DNA of 64,000 bases from Nymphaea colorata (GCF_008831285.2 NC_045151.1:4151544-4215543); one strand, 5' to 3'; counted from the stretch's first letter, positions 23,190 to 35,537 are shown. The notes: generated by a model not told the origin, from the sequence alone. Numbers and translations: made by a program.

Positions 23190-24462
23190 ATGTGGCAACA
23201 GTCGGTCCTGGAGTGTTTGTTTACACCGGATGTTCTAAAAACAAAATTTAAACTTAGTCGTGTGTTTGTTTGTGACAATGTACTTCTGTGACAACATATT
23301 GTATTTTCGGAACTCCATCCATTTGTTTGGGTTGGATTGGGTGTATAGAATGCCCTTTCTAGGAGAACTTTGGTCGACCCGTAGGTGTATGTCAAAAATT
23401 GAATAAAACAGAAAAGGATAGAGATTTGAGTGTCACAGATGTTCATTTTGGTGTTTGATTGCACCCTCATATGCTGGATACAAAGTGTCTCAAAGGTGCA
23501 TTTTGGAACCATTCATCCATGAAAGCTATAATAGACTACAAAATGTGAACAGATTTGAGCTTTTACTGCATGTCATAAAAACTGACCTGGCAAATTCTGC
23601 ATATGTTAAAGACATTCTTAATGACTTCTGTTAAATCTTCGTTCCTTTCTTTGACTGTTTAAATTCACATGCTTTGACCAAGGTTGATCGGTTTATTACT
23701 AAGCCAAATAATAAGTGAAACAGGATTTATAAAAAAGAACTAGCATTTCTCCTGTTAACAGCCTCTGCCAGGAGTTCATTTTATTTTTCTAATATTTATG
23801 ATCTGCTTTTTTTTACATGCGTAATCTCTTCTCTCTCTCTCTCTCTATACACACACACACACATACATGCATAGATATATATATCTGATAAGAGTTTTTA
23901 AATTTTGATTGTCCAGTAGGGATTAATCTCTCTCCTCTCTCTCTCTCTCCTCTCTTGCATGACACTTGCAGGCCAGAAGGGATTAATTTGAGTGGTCTGT
24001 ATCTTTTGTTATTTGTTGTCTTTCTGGAGTTCTGGGATTGGAGTTGGGTGTATGGATGTTAATGAATCAGATTCAAATAGGATACATCCTGAATTACATC
24101 TGTTTTTTCGGATATTCACATATCCATATTCAAATTCTGATTCGAATACAAACAATGAATCAAAAATCCAATATCACAATCCGAATTTGAACATTGAATC
24201 AAATCTGGCTGATCTTCAAAATGTAAGAGCATTTGAATATAATTTTATTTAAAATTAAATCCGACTGGATCTGAATCTGAATCCGAATCCAGTTGGATAT
24301 ATATGTACATCCAAATCCGAATCAGAATCCAGTCAGATGTTGTTTCTTAAACCCGAATCCAATCCAATTTCTTAATCGCATGTTAAATTTTTTCCATATT
24401 TGATATTATTTGAACTGGTTTGATTGGGTATCCAATTAAAATCGGATATGTTGACAACCCTA
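23190..24462. repeat. Duplicated block Y, copy 2
   Basis: 23190-23530 matches 11856-12190 and 32240-32640. 23560-24462 matches 33000-33880, including GACCAAGGTTGATCGGTT, TTGTCTTTCTGGAGT and a full GAATCTGAATCC-type element (24052-24462). A CT/CA/TA microsatellite cluster lies at 23828-23960. There is no gene. Confidence 0.8.
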
Positions 24463-24499
24463 ATTTGGGAGGAATTGACTCTAAAGTTCTCTTTGTTGG

Positions 24500-26700
24500 A
24501 CTTTCACACGATAGAGTAGAAACCTGGCAAAAAGAGCACATGATATTGGAAATATGTTGTTATGGTAAGGGCTGCTAAAAAAATACTTGTTGATGTAATA
24601 TTCTGTGCCAAGCAAGGTGGTGATGTGGAAATAAGGAGACCTACGAATTAGAGAAAGTCCCGTTTGTGTGACCAGCCAAGCCAAAGGCACCGAGTGTGGA
24701 AATAACAAACAATATCGCTTTCTTTTAAAGAGCAGTAGACTTGAATCTTCTAACAATTTGAATTAAACAAAAAAATGAAGGCAAAATTTACTGGAAGAAG
24801 AGAATCTACAAAAGGATGTTGCTAATTGTTCATGACCATAAGATTGCTTGGCACCAATAGTAGTATGTCGAATCAATGTACATCAACCATTTTCTATCCT
24901 CTTATGAACCAACAGACTTGCATCGAAATCGAATGCATGAAGTTGGCCTAGCGAGGCCATTTGTCAAGGGATATTAACCAGTTTTATCATTCAATAATTT
25001 TGGAATAAAAGATATTTTCTTGGTGAGCAGGAGAGACCCATGCGGTTACCCAAACCTGACCCATCTCGAACCCTAGGCACTGTAGCTGGCCTGACGGGCC
25101 CAGACATGTCAAGCCGGGTATAGCCTAACAACCTAATGGGTAATGACCGATAGTTATAGTTAACCTGTCAAGAGCCTGGTAGGCCCGACAATTTTTTGAA
25201 TTTAAAAAAGAATTAAATACAATAAAAAAGTGAAAAGAAGGTTTGCTTCATTCTCTCTTGCATGGGTAAATTTAGCTTATTCTGGTGGAATTGGCTAAAG
25301 GTTATGAAATTGAATCAGGCCATGTACTCTGATTTGAATACTAAAAGGAAAATTTTCATATTCAAAATTTTCATCCCAAATCAGATTTCAAAATCTAAAT
25401 CCAGTCTGAATTTGATTTTTATAAAAGTTTGTATCTGAAACAGAGTTTTGAACCCAATCCAAACGATTTTCTAAATGTAAGAGCATTAATGTAGGACTGT
25501 TATTTAAAACTAATTTTGACCTAAATCTGAATTTGAATCTGTTTAGATATTTATGTATATCTGATTTTGAATCCGATCAGATGTCATTCTTTAAATCTAA
25601 ATCTGGTCTAATTTCTTAATTAAATATTATTTTTTCCTCATCTATTTTTTTAGGAATGGTTTCGGTGGATATCTTATTTAAACTGGAAGACAAAAATGCC
25701 CTTGAAAATTAGTAAAAAAAAAAGTTACCCTCACATGTATGAATTTAGAGATCAAGCCCCCGAGTAGACAAAACCAAAAGGCATCATTGGAAGTTCATGG
25801 CAAAGCCACGGCCTGTTGTGCTGACAAGGCCACAGCCTGTTGTGCTGACAAGGCCACGACCTTCACAGATTTTGAGAAATGTAAGCTTACCTGTTGGCAA
25901 TTAAAAAAAAATCAATTTGTCCTGTATTAAAAATTTTGTTAACAAAATGGACTATATGATTTATCTGCAAATAAAAAAATTAAAAATTCAAATTTTCCAA
26001 AAAACGAATTAAAGAATATAAAAATTAATTAAGAATAGTATATATGTTGTTACGGTGATGGCAGCTAAGAAATAGACTTGTTGATGTAATCTTCCATGTC
26101 AAGTAAGGCATTCGATGTGGAAATAAGATGACCTACAAATAGAAAAAATCCATTCATGTGATCTGCAGCCCTTGCCATAGGCGCTGAGTGTGGAAATAAC
26201 AAAGGATGCCGCTGTCTTTTCGGGAGCAATAGACTTGACACTTCCAACAATTTAAATTAAACAAAGAAAAATGGCGAATTTTTCTGGAAAAGAATCGATA
26301 AAAGGGCCTTAATTGATAAATGTTCATGGTCATAACATTGCTAGGCACCTCGATTAAATTCTAGTAGTATGTAGAATCCATGTATATCAACCAGTTCCTA
26401 TCCTGTTTTGAAACAATAGACGTTCAAGGCAGCTACCCATCATAGTCTGATTGGGACATTGTAAAGATCAGCTACGAGTGGATGATTTTTTGGTATATTG
26501 ATCTTCTTTTCCCCTAATTATTAATTTTTTGCAATTTTTTAATTTACCAAATTTTTTCTTTTTTTTCACACTCACCGTATCATATGATAGAAAAACATCG
26601 CCATTTAAAAAGTGGAAACCATATCTGCAACTTTGATTTGTGACTGAATAAGGTTGAGATGTACTAATGGGAAATAAAATTAAGGGCTGAGAAGAAAAAT
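24500..26700. repeat. RLK-2 upstream block
   Basis: Homologous in segments to 20800-23180. It contains two related sub-blocks (24510-24920 and 26040-26480), a GGGCCC/CCCGAC-rich transposon-like patch (25020-25200), a GAATCTGAATCC-type element (25320-25690), and a 24-bp tandem duplication at 25801-25860. Some of it may have been promoter sequence, but no regulatory motif could be tied to function. Confidence 0.65.
25801..25860 (+). repeat. 24-bp tandem repeat, about 2.4 copies
   Basis: Units at 25801-25824, 25825-25848 and a partial third share CAAGGCCACAGCCTGTTGTG. The length is a multiple of three, so the plus-strand frame reads an 8-residue repeat, KATACCAD. The surrounding open frame is short and has no other gene features. 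Confidence 0.8.
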
Positions 26701-26889
26701 TCTCATTAATGAAACCATCAGTGGTGCCGCTTGATTTGGAAATGTGAAGTAATGTGTTCCAAAGTAATAGATCTGAGACTTGTACAACTTAAAAAATAAA
26801 ATGACAAAAATTTCTAGAAGAGAATCTACACATAAATTGATGACCTTGACTCTTGTTCATGCATCTTCTGCATTGAAAATTGCATAGTT
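26701..26889 (+). other. Immediate upstream of RLK-2
   Basis: From 26815 it matches the 110 bases before RLK-1 (TTCTAGAAGAGAATCTACA, TTGTTCATGCATCTTCTGCA). It is likely the old 5' leader of the duplicated gene. Confidence 0.5.
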
Positions 26890-29800
26890 ATGGTGGCCAC
26901 TGGTTGGTCACCTCAGCCGCTCATCTTTCTTTTGTGTTTCTCCTCCTTCACCTTCATTGTGGTTCTCGGCCAAAGGGAGGTGCCTCAGCCCTTGTTTCTC
27001 TGAGCAACATGACTGATCATTGGCATTAATGTCTTTCAAATTCCGTGTTACTAAAGACCCTTATAATGTGTTATCAAATTGGAATTCCAACATCTCATTC
27101 TGCGATTGGAATGGAGTTTCATGCAGTCGTGGTTCACAAAGGGTAGTTGCTCTCAATCTCTCTGAAAAGGCACTTGAAGGTACTCTCTCCCCATACATCA
27201 GCAACCTCTCCATCTTAGAGGTTCTTGGTATTTCAAATGACAGTTTCCATTGATTTTAGCCGCCTCCCTTGGTTGGAAATACTTTCCATAGGGTTAAACC
27301 ATTTTCAATGGTTAATTCCACAAACACTGAGCCATTGTCATCATCACCAAGTGCTTTTTGCTGAAAAAAACGAATGCTATCGAAGCATTCCAGAGTTGCT
27401 AGGCAGTTTGCTGGAACTCAAGTGCATAAACCTTTATGGTAACAGGCTCACGGGCACCATTCCAATCACTTTTGTCAACCTCTCAAAACTGGAGTTCCTT
27501 AATATTGGTCAAAATCATATGCACAGAAACATTCCTTCCGAGTTGGGAAGCTTAACCCACGTAACATTGTTTAGTGTGGAAATGAACAATCTCACTGGTA
27601 CACTGCCTGAGAGCTTGTTTAACATATCCACTCTTCAGATTTGAGTTTCATGACCAATGAACTAACAGGGCATCTCCCTAAAGATGTTGGCCGCTTCCTG
27701 CCCAATGTCCAATTTCTCGCAATGAGTGACAACAATTTTGATGGCCCTTTCCCACCTTCTTTTTACAATGCTACTAGTCTCCAAACTATCAGTGCAGGAC
27801 GCAACAATTGAGTGGTCCAATACCATTAGAATTAGGTAGCTTGACACAACACAAGCACTTTTACCTCAAACACAATGCAACAGTGAGCTCTCCATTTTCA
27901 CATCCTTCACCAACTGTCGACTGCTAGAGGAAGTTATTCTATCGCAAAGCCTTGTGAATGGCATTCTTCCTGCCTTTGTTGGAAACCTGACAACCACCTT
28001 GTGGAGACTTTATCTTTACTCTAATGTAATTGAAGGTACTATCCCATTGGCCTTAGCAACTTGACGAAGTTAAGTTCCTTATATTTGAGTTCCAACAAAA
28101 AAAAGGGCTCATTCCACCAAATATTGGACAGATGCATAGCTTATAGCTGTTGGCTCTTAATAACAATTTATTAGAAGGCCCAATCCCACTGTCAATCTAC
28201 CAGTTGGTCCGCATGTATGTTTTTTATATTGAACACAACATGCTAATTGGTCAATTTCAAGCTCTATAAACAATCACACTAGTTTGCAAGGCCTGGATCT
28301 AAGCTCAAACAATTTGTCATCAACACTACCGCCTGGTCTTTGTGAGTTGAAGGACTTGTGGGAGCTATACTTGCAGGACAACTCCTGCACTGATCACCTG
28401 CCTTTGGGTCTGGAATTTTTCCATGATGATCAACATGGATATCTGTGCAAACAAGCTGCGTGGAGAGTTGCCTACATCATTATCCAAGCTCCAAATGCTA
28501 GAGTATTTGAATCTCTCTCGGAACACATTTGATGGTCACATTTCCGAACAACTTGATCACATGCTAAACCTTGACACTATTGACGTTTCCCATAACAAGC
28601 TTTCCGATGAGATACCAAAATCATTGGAGAAACTTCAACACATCCAGGTCGTTGACTTGTCCTTCAATCATTTCGAAAGAGAGGTTCCATGTGGTGGAAA
28701 GTTTGCAAACCTTTCTCCAAGTCGTTCCTAAGGAACTATGCACTATGTGGAGCTCCCAAATTACATGTCCAGTATGTTCAGATGGAGCGAAGAAGCACAA
28801 TAATGTCAACATGCTTAGAGTTGATTTTTTTTAGCAAGTGGGGGTTTCGCACTTGTACTCATTGTTTGGGAACTCATTGTTGTCGCAAAATATAGAAAGA
28901 GGGGGTTGGAGAAACATGATCAGGAGGAGGTTGAAAGATTTCATGGAATAACCCTCCCAGTGATCACATACAGAATGTTATCTCAGGTGACAAACAAGGA
29001 AGTGAAGGCTTTGGTTCAGTGTATGAAGGAATTTTAATAGATGGAACAACGGTGGCTGTTAAGGTCCTAAACTTATTATTTGATGGCGCATCAAAAAGTT
29101 TTGACATTGAATGCAATGTGATGTGCCAAATTAGACACTGAAACCTTTTTAGAGTCATCACATCTTGTTAAAGTGCAGATTTCAAGGCTTTAGTTCTCCA
29201 ATACATGCTCCTTGGGAGCCTAGAAGTCTGTCTCATTCACGTGGCATCACTTGAATCTCTTCCAAAGATGGATATCATGATTGATGTTGCTTGTGCTCTA
29301 GAATATCCTCGCCATGGTTGCTGGGAGACTATAGTTCATTGTGACTAAAGCCAAGTAATGTGCTTCTAGATGAGAACATGACAGCACATGTTGGTGGCTT
29401 TGGCATTGCAAAGATGCTGGTTGGTTACAAATCTTTAACTCTTACATGCACCCTTGGAACCACCGGATACATTGCGCCAGGTACAACTCTTTGTCCTATC
29501 ATAATTTCTATGCTTGAACTGCTTCTTAGACAACTTGGTCCTGCTTACCATGGAGAGGAAGTTCTATCAACATCCATAATTTCCAAATATCAAGCTTTAA
29601 TTTTAGATTACCAACCCGTTGGCAACTGATTACTTGGATTTTATTATGAAAAAGAGAAAAATCAGATTAATAAGTGAAATTAATGGGGATGATGACTATG
29701 CAATTTTGCATTTGAATGAGTTTGAATCCAAATAAGATGGTGAACATTAAACCTAATTCACAATACACTAATGCCAGCAAGTTTCCCTTTTGAGTATGTT

Positions 29801-30279
29801 TCTTTCTTTAGTAAAATTTCACTTCCTCCTTATAAATGCATGGAAACAAAAAATAGAGTTTCATGTACAGCATAAATCAAAATAAAATAATTAGTCCTAA
29901 TTTTTTTGCATGCTTTCTTTATTTTTGAAACCATCTCATTAATGACCATGTGCATTACCCTCTGACCTTGTTGAGTGGATGAATTAGAATTCAGGGCGTT
30001 GAAAGGTGTCGACCAAAGCCTACCGATGAACGTTTTAATGGGGAGTTTACTTTGAGGCAGTGGGTGGCTGAAGCGTTTCCGCTTGCAATTTCTGATGTCA
30101 TCGATGATCATCTTCTGAAGCAAAACAACAGCGAAACCATTCTAAATGAGCTGCTTGTCATGATCATGGAGACGGGGTTGTCATGTCCAAGGAAAGCACC
30201 AACGGAGAGAATGGACATGAAGGAGGTGGTCGCTAGGCTTAAAACGATACGACGGAAGGCTTCCCCTTTGGAAGAATGA
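26890..30279 (+). pseudogene. LRR receptor-like kinase pseudogene (LRR-XII-like), RLK-2
   Basis: A diverged duplicate of RLK-1 with the same signal peptide, LRR cap (27050-27150), LRR region, transmembrane stretch (about 28840-28890), non-RD kinase and C-terminal exon ending ASPLEE. Its LRR region is longer, with extra repeats at 27460-28080. Lesions are numerous and mostly differ from RLK-1: a frameshift near 26980; stop codons near 27000 and 27030; 13 bp missing near 27250; many stops from 27640 to 28230; about 22 bp lost in the glycine-loop region near 29000; a 1-bp loss after the catalytic HCD near 29344; the Mg-binding DFG changed to GFG (codon 29396-29398); and 53 bp lost from exon 2 near 30019. 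Intron 29481-29987 is homologous to that of RLK-1. It cannot make a working receptor. Confidence 0.9.
29481..29987 (+). other. Intron of RLK-2
   Basis: GT at 29481 follows ATTGCGCCAG and AG at 29986-29987 precedes AATTCAGGGC. It has the same position and phase as the RLK-1 intron and is 507 bp long. Confidence 0.75.
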
Positions 30280-31160
30280 CAAACATAAACCAATCCTTAC
30301 ATTTATTTGGAAAACAAGGGGTCTGCTTTTGCTTCTGACTTATTGCGTTTCCCAACACAATGTTTATGACTATGATTCGGACAAGTCCCACAGCTTGGAG
30401 CTGAGCCTGTCAACATCCCTTTAAGTGATTAAAACAAGTAATTATTCCATTTCTCAAAGCCACAAGCCCCAGATTACCATGTGATTGGAACAATTTCTAG
30501 CTTCTTTGAAAACTAGCACCTCAAATTGTTCGGAACATTTTACGGGGAGCTCTCGTCTTACGAAACTTTCCCACAACAAATTTGAACTCCAGCTCTTCTC
30601 AGGCAATTTGCAAGTAAAACAGCAAATGTTCTTCCACTAGCTGTTACGAAAACAAACGGTTGGTCTGTATCTCCTATTCTAATTTGAAAACAATTTCAGA
30701 TCCGACATTCATATGTATATGTATCAATTGGGATCCTTCTTCTATCCCACTTGAATATTGGACCCGCATTCTTATTCAGTTATGAAATCGCATGACCAAT
30801 CTAAATCTGTCTGCTCCAAATTTCTGGATCCAAAATCAGGTGATCATGTGGAGGTGCGCTAGTCAATACATTGACATGCCTAATCAAAGTGGATTTGCAA
30901 AACAAACACATGCAAAGAACCTGATACTAAGAGCTCATGACGTGGGTAAGTTCAACAAGGGATTTGGGTCAAAATCCAACTGATCGAGTCGCTCCAGAAT
31001 GGAGAATTCCTAGTACACCAGGAAGCATCTCACATCTCACAAAAATGCACACAGTTCTTCTATGATAAACTAAATGATATATAAAATCATTACCCACTAA
31101 AAGCACATTTATGCTTGCCTATGTTTTCATGCCTAACAATTCTAGAATTAACAAAAAAAA
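30280..31160 (+). repeat. RLK-2 3' region and flank repeat
   Basis: 30280-30360 matches the sequence after the RLK-1 stop. 30600-31150 matches 18640-19260, with small indels. About 240 bases (30360-30600) are specific to this copy. No coding content was found. Confidence 0.7.
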
Positions 31161-31590
31161 AAGAAAGAAACAGGCACCCAAAGAATGTGCCTGCATCAAA
31201 CGGCTGCCCAACCTTTTAAACACTTTTGGAGGTAAACAAATCTCAAAAACCACATTCTCAACAAATTTATTAAAATAATAGCAAAAATGAATAAAATAAC
31301 CTTTTTGAAGAACTTTTTTAATGTAACAAAAAAAGAAAAAAAAGAAAGGGATAGCGTTGCCAGCCGTCTGCTGTCACAGAAGGCTTCCACTTTTGAATAA
31401 TGACAAAAATAAACAAATTCTTTTTAATTTTTCTAAAATAAGTAGGGTTGTTTAAATACTTTTGCTCTCGGCTCATTTCTTTTCCCAATGTCTTCTCAGA
31501 AAAACTTTCTTTGTTTCATAACAGAATAAACCCCTGAGACCAATGACGCCATCCCATCTCTTGGGCATCGTTGTGCTGCTTTTGAATCTG
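31161..31590. other. Spacer, nothing recognised
   Basis: A-rich sequence with a short hairpin (AGGCACCCAAAGAATGTGCCT at 31171-31191 folds on itself). No gene. Confidence 0.3.
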
Positions 31591-31860
31591 CTAAGAAGAA
31601 CTCTTATAGCAAAACCAAAAGGCCACCACCCAAATATGGAACCATTTCTCAATGTCCACAAGCCCCAGCATGCTGCCCGCAATTTTGGGTGTACTCTTGG
31701 AGAAGCTGAAGTAATATTCTGCAACCTTCTCATTAAGAACATCATGAACAGTCATCACCGATACTCCTGGAGGAGTTGGAACTTGGGAGGACTCCAGACA
31801 ACCACTGACCATGGTTTTCTTGAAAATCGACGGACCTAAATACAAAAAATAAAAATGTAA
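31591..31860 (-). repeat. Duplicated block Z with coding-like minus strand
   Basis: The intact counterpart of 9360-9421 plus 10397-10570. The minus strand is open from 31845 to 31591 and encodes a peptide with GPSIFKKTMV, TPPGVSVMTVHDVLNEK and DIEKWFHIWV. Parts of the same peptide are readable in the other copy. I cannot name a family. It may be an exon fragment captured by a repeat. Confidence 0.45.
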
Positions 31861-32235
31861 AATATTAGAAAAGTGAGAAAATCAGCAAGGATGGATGCCA
31901 ATGGATCCGATTCAAATAAAATATATTGTTGACCGTTACACTCAGATTCAAGTTTGGATACGAATTAAAACAAGTGATATCCAAATTTGAATCCGAAATC
32001 AGATTCCACAATCTGAATCTGATTATTTTCCTCATCCAAAACTGAAACCAAAGTTGGATTTGATAATTAGAATCTGATCTAAATCCATCTTTTTCATCCT
32101 AATCTGAATCTGAAATCAGATGTCACAATCAGAATCCAACCCGAATCCTATTTTTATAGTCATATATGAATTTAAATCTGAATCCATATTTTGAACTGAA
32201 TCTGGCTGGGGACAAATCCATTTGTGTGTGTGAAG
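31861..32235. repeat. GAATCTGAATCC-type dispersed repeat
   Basis: Same family as 10571-11240, and in the same relative place next to block Z. This shows it was part of the duplicated segment. Confidence 0.6.
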
Positions 32236-32625
32236 TGGATAGACCTGTAAAGCGAGTCGGTTCTCGGATGTTTGAAAAACAAAATTTAGACTTGGTCGCC
32301 TGTTTGTTTGAGGAGATGTAATTGTTTTTTCTGAACTTCATCCATTCCATCTATTATTTGTTTGGGTCGGATTGGGTGTCTATAGCACCTTATCTAGGAC
32401 GAGGTATTAGTGTACGTAAGAACTTTTCTCCGATCCATATTGGTATGTCAAACATTGAATAAAACGGAAAAAGATAAGAGAGTTGAGTGTCACAGATGTG
32501 GACAAAAGTGTGTCAATGGTGCATTTTGGGACCCTTCATCCATGAAAGCTATAATAGACTACCAAATTAAAGAAAAGACTTCCAGTTGGACTCTGATCCA
32601 GTGGCAGAGTGATGTTGTAGCTGGT
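32236..32625. repeat. Duplicated block Y1, copy 3
   Basis: Matches 11856-12190 and 23190-23530 (ACAAAATTTAGACTTGGTCG, GAGGAGATGTAATTG, GGTGTGGGCACCCC). Confidence 0.75.
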
Positions 32626-32905
32626 GTGGGCACCCCGATCCGGCCCGATTTGGCCTGTTAATACTTAAAAAAATATTTTTTAATTATTTTATAATTTAAC
32701 AATATGTATTTTATTATTAAAAATATATTTTATATTATAAAAAATATTTTAAAATTTTAAAAATATTTTTTTATTATCAAACGGTCTGGGCAGGGTCGAG
32801 CCCGGACCTGGGTTTCGGCTATCGGGCCAGGCCTAGGCCCGTTGGTCCAACCTGGACCAGGTTTTACTGAGCCAAGCCTACCTGATGCCCAACCATAGTC
32901 TTAGC
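32626..32905. mobile_element. GGCCCG-bordered AT-rich insertion
   Basis: Begins CCGATCCGGCCCGATTTGG and ends in GGGCCAGGCCTAGGCCCG...GACCAGG words, with an almost pure A/T core (32660-32780). It interrupts block Y between Y1 and Y2. It resembles common plant non-autonomous elements. No target duplication was established. Confidence 0.45.
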
Positions 32906-32989
32906 TCTTCTTATCACTTTCGAAAGTCCTTATATTACTTGTAGCAGTGAAATATTTTTTCCATACTGAAATAAAATGTGATCAGATTG

Positions 32990-33238
32990 GAGCTTTCAAT
33001 CGTCAAATTTCAAGGTCATGTATATTTTGCATCGTCCAGACTCTATCAAATTTTCGTTCCTTTGTTCGACTGTTTAAATTTACATGCTTTGACCAAGGTT
33101 GATCGGTTGATTACTAAGCCAAATAAGAAGTGAAACAAGATTTATCAAAAAGAACTAGCATTTCTACTATCAACAGCCTTTGCCAGGAGTTCATCAAAAA
33201 TTTATAATATACTATTTTTTAAATACAAAATCTGCCCC

Positions 33239-33287
<49 letters not shown>

Positions 33288-33890
33288 CACACACACGCAC
33301 GCACACACACATACATACACACATACATATATGATAGACTTTTTAATTTTGATTATGTACCAAAGTTTCTTATTAGCTATCTCTCTTGTATGACATTTGA
33401 GGGGTTTGTATCTTTTGTTATTTGTTGTCTTTCTGGAGTCTTGGGATTGGAGTGGGGAGTAGGGATGTTAATATATCAAATTCAAATAGGATATATCTTG
33501 AACTATATATGTTTTTATGGATATTCACATATCCAAATTCAAATTCTAATTTGAATACAAACAATGGATCCAAAATCCAATATCACAATCTGAATTCGAA
33601 TTTTGAATCAATTCTGGTTGATTTTCAAAATGTAAGAGCATTTGAAGATAACATTTTTATTTAAAATTAAATCCAATCCGTATCTGAATCTGAATCCGAA
33701 CCCAGTTGGATATATATGTACATCCAAATCCGAATCAGGATCCAGTCAGATGTCTTAATCCCGAATCTGACCCAATTTCTTAATTGGATGTTTTTTATTT
33801 TTCCATATCCGATATTTTTTGAACTGGTTTGGTTGGATATCTAATGAAAATCAGATACGTTGACAACCCTAATTTGAGAGGAATTGGCTC
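32990..33890. repeat. Duplicated block Y2, copy 2
   Basis: Matches 23560-24462 throughout. It contains a composite (CT)n(TA)n(CA)n microsatellite at 33237-33332 and a GAATCTGAATCC-type element at 33463-33875. No gene. Confidence 0.75.
33237..33332. repeat. Composite CT/TA/CA microsatellite
   Basis: A CT run, then a TA run, then a CA/CG-interrupted run. The corresponding place in the other copy (23828-23960) is organised differently, so the repeat has been unstable. Confidence 0.85.
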
Positions 33891-34240
33891 CATATGACCT
33901 TGCAGCTATGACTGACCTGTCCATTCAATGACAAATTCTAAAGTCCTCTTTGTTGGACTTTAACAGGTTATTTTTCATTTTAATTCTCTATGCTTTCTAA
34001 CTTGATTTTGTTTAGCACTGAAAATAATCTTATTTAATCATTTTCTTGGAACTTTAATGGCTTGAGCTGCCTTTAGTCGGCCAAAGATATCAGAAATGGT
34101 GATAGCGGCCACTACATGAAAACCCCTCACCTCTGGCAGGGCTTTTTTTCACCACCAACAGAGCTGGATGAAGCTACGTACATCGTAACTTGCCTCCTTA
34201 TTGCAACTTGCCTCTGCATATGCTTATGTCATTATCTCGA
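33891..34240. other. Intergenic spacer
   Basis: No gene. A CACTACATGAAAACCCC motif at about 34111 vaguely resembles a CACTA end but is not supported by subterminal repeats. Confidence 0.3.
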
Positions 34241-34246
34241 TCTTGG

Positions 34247-34390
34247 GTCCGTTTGGCAACAATAACAGTATGTAACTGTTCCACATATTTGTCCCAAATA
34301 TTAGGCAGATTTATGTAATATTATGTTACAACATTCCCAAATCTGTCCTAAATCCTTTATATTATTGGATTGGTTTACCAAACTGGCAGC
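34247..34390. mobile_element. Miniature inverted-repeat element candidate
   Basis: The left end GTCCGTTTGGCAACAATAAC and the right end read from the other strand (GCCAGTTTGGTAAACCAATCC) form an imperfect inverted repeat around about 140 bp of AT-rich sequence. No target duplication was confirmed. Confidence 0.4.
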
Positions 34391-34523
34391 ATTGTCGACT
34401 CAATTCAAAAAGCGGTTTTACTAATTAAGATAGACTTGGTGCTCCTTTGCCCAAAAGGTTGATGATGGTGGTCAGCCATTCCTAACTGAAGAGCAGTGTA
34501 CAGAGGTTCCATTATTGAAAGTG

Positions 34524-35537
34524 GTCAGGTTCAGACCTAAGGCTTATCTCAGATCCAGATATATCATGAAGATATTAAATGCCTGACGTATATAATGCTA
34601 CGTTCTAAACGGATGAGGGGCCATGGGATTTTATCACTCAACAACTTCATTTATATTTTGCCTGTACTAAGAGCAGACAGTGGAGCAAGGCAGAAATGGT
34701 CTCATCAGCCAGAAGTTCAATCAATCTGTTCCCCTTGTATTGATTGACACAATTAACTACTTACAGAAGGCAGTGGAGCAATGTTCTATTGCATGCACGT
34801 CATCCCATAATCAGTTTGGTCATGCAATGGCAAGAAAACTCATTCAAATTATATATACATGTGCTCCTTAGGGGTACTTTGACCAGGTTTGTAAAACAAT
34901 CATTCTAGTGTTAGATGAACCTGTCTCAATCTTTGGGGCAAATTCACGGGACACTTACAAAGTGTCTCTACCACCAAATGATCCCTTTTAAGTCATAATA
35001 CACATCAAGCTTTTATGGGATCCTCAGGAATATAGTTATGTCTTTGATCTATTGGAAAACCTAGTTTCCAAAGTTTTATGGTTGTGACCTTATCATGATG
35101 CTAATCATCTTTCACCCCCATAAAAAAGTTTTACGTTGACATGTCACTTCAACAAAAAAAAAATGTTACTAAGAACAATCAAAACCACGGAGAATACACC
35201 CAATAGATGTTTTCAGCCATGGTCTTGCTCATGCTCATGGCTGTTAACTAAAGTAGTTGTGGTGATAACCCTTGTGGCAACCGACCTTCTGCCATGGCTT
35301 TGACTGTGGCTGTTGCATCTATCAGCCACAGTTTACTTTGACCACTTACCATGGTTTTGACAATCTAAGTAACTAGGATATTAAATGTCTGACAAATATA
35401 ATGGCTATGCGATGCACAGTGCATTTACTTAGATTGACCCATTGAAGCCTTTGACATTCTTTGAGGTCTTCGGCAGGAAATTCTACTTAATCCTCATCAT
35501 ATTTGGATCCGAGATAAGCCTTAGGTCTGAACATGAC
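34524..35537. mobile_element. 1-kb element with 37-bp terminal inverted repeats
   Basis: Arms 34524-34560 and 35501-35537 match at 34 of 37 positions, including TTCAGACCTAAGGCTTATCT. Weaker similarity continues inward (ATATCATGAAGAT / ATATGATGAGGAT) and slightly outward. A Mutator-like non-autonomous element is possible but no 9-bp duplication is evident. A 63-codon frame at 34680-34871 is not recognised. Confidence 0.6.

Noticed and set aside
24481-26250. Paired minus-strand frames at 24481-24756 and 26065-26250
   Set aside because: They are similar only because they lie in duplicated non-coding blocks, and the frames are interrupted in other copies.
34100-34200. CACTACATGAAAACCC as a CACTA transposon end
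   Set aside because: There are no subterminal repeats, no partner end and no target duplication.
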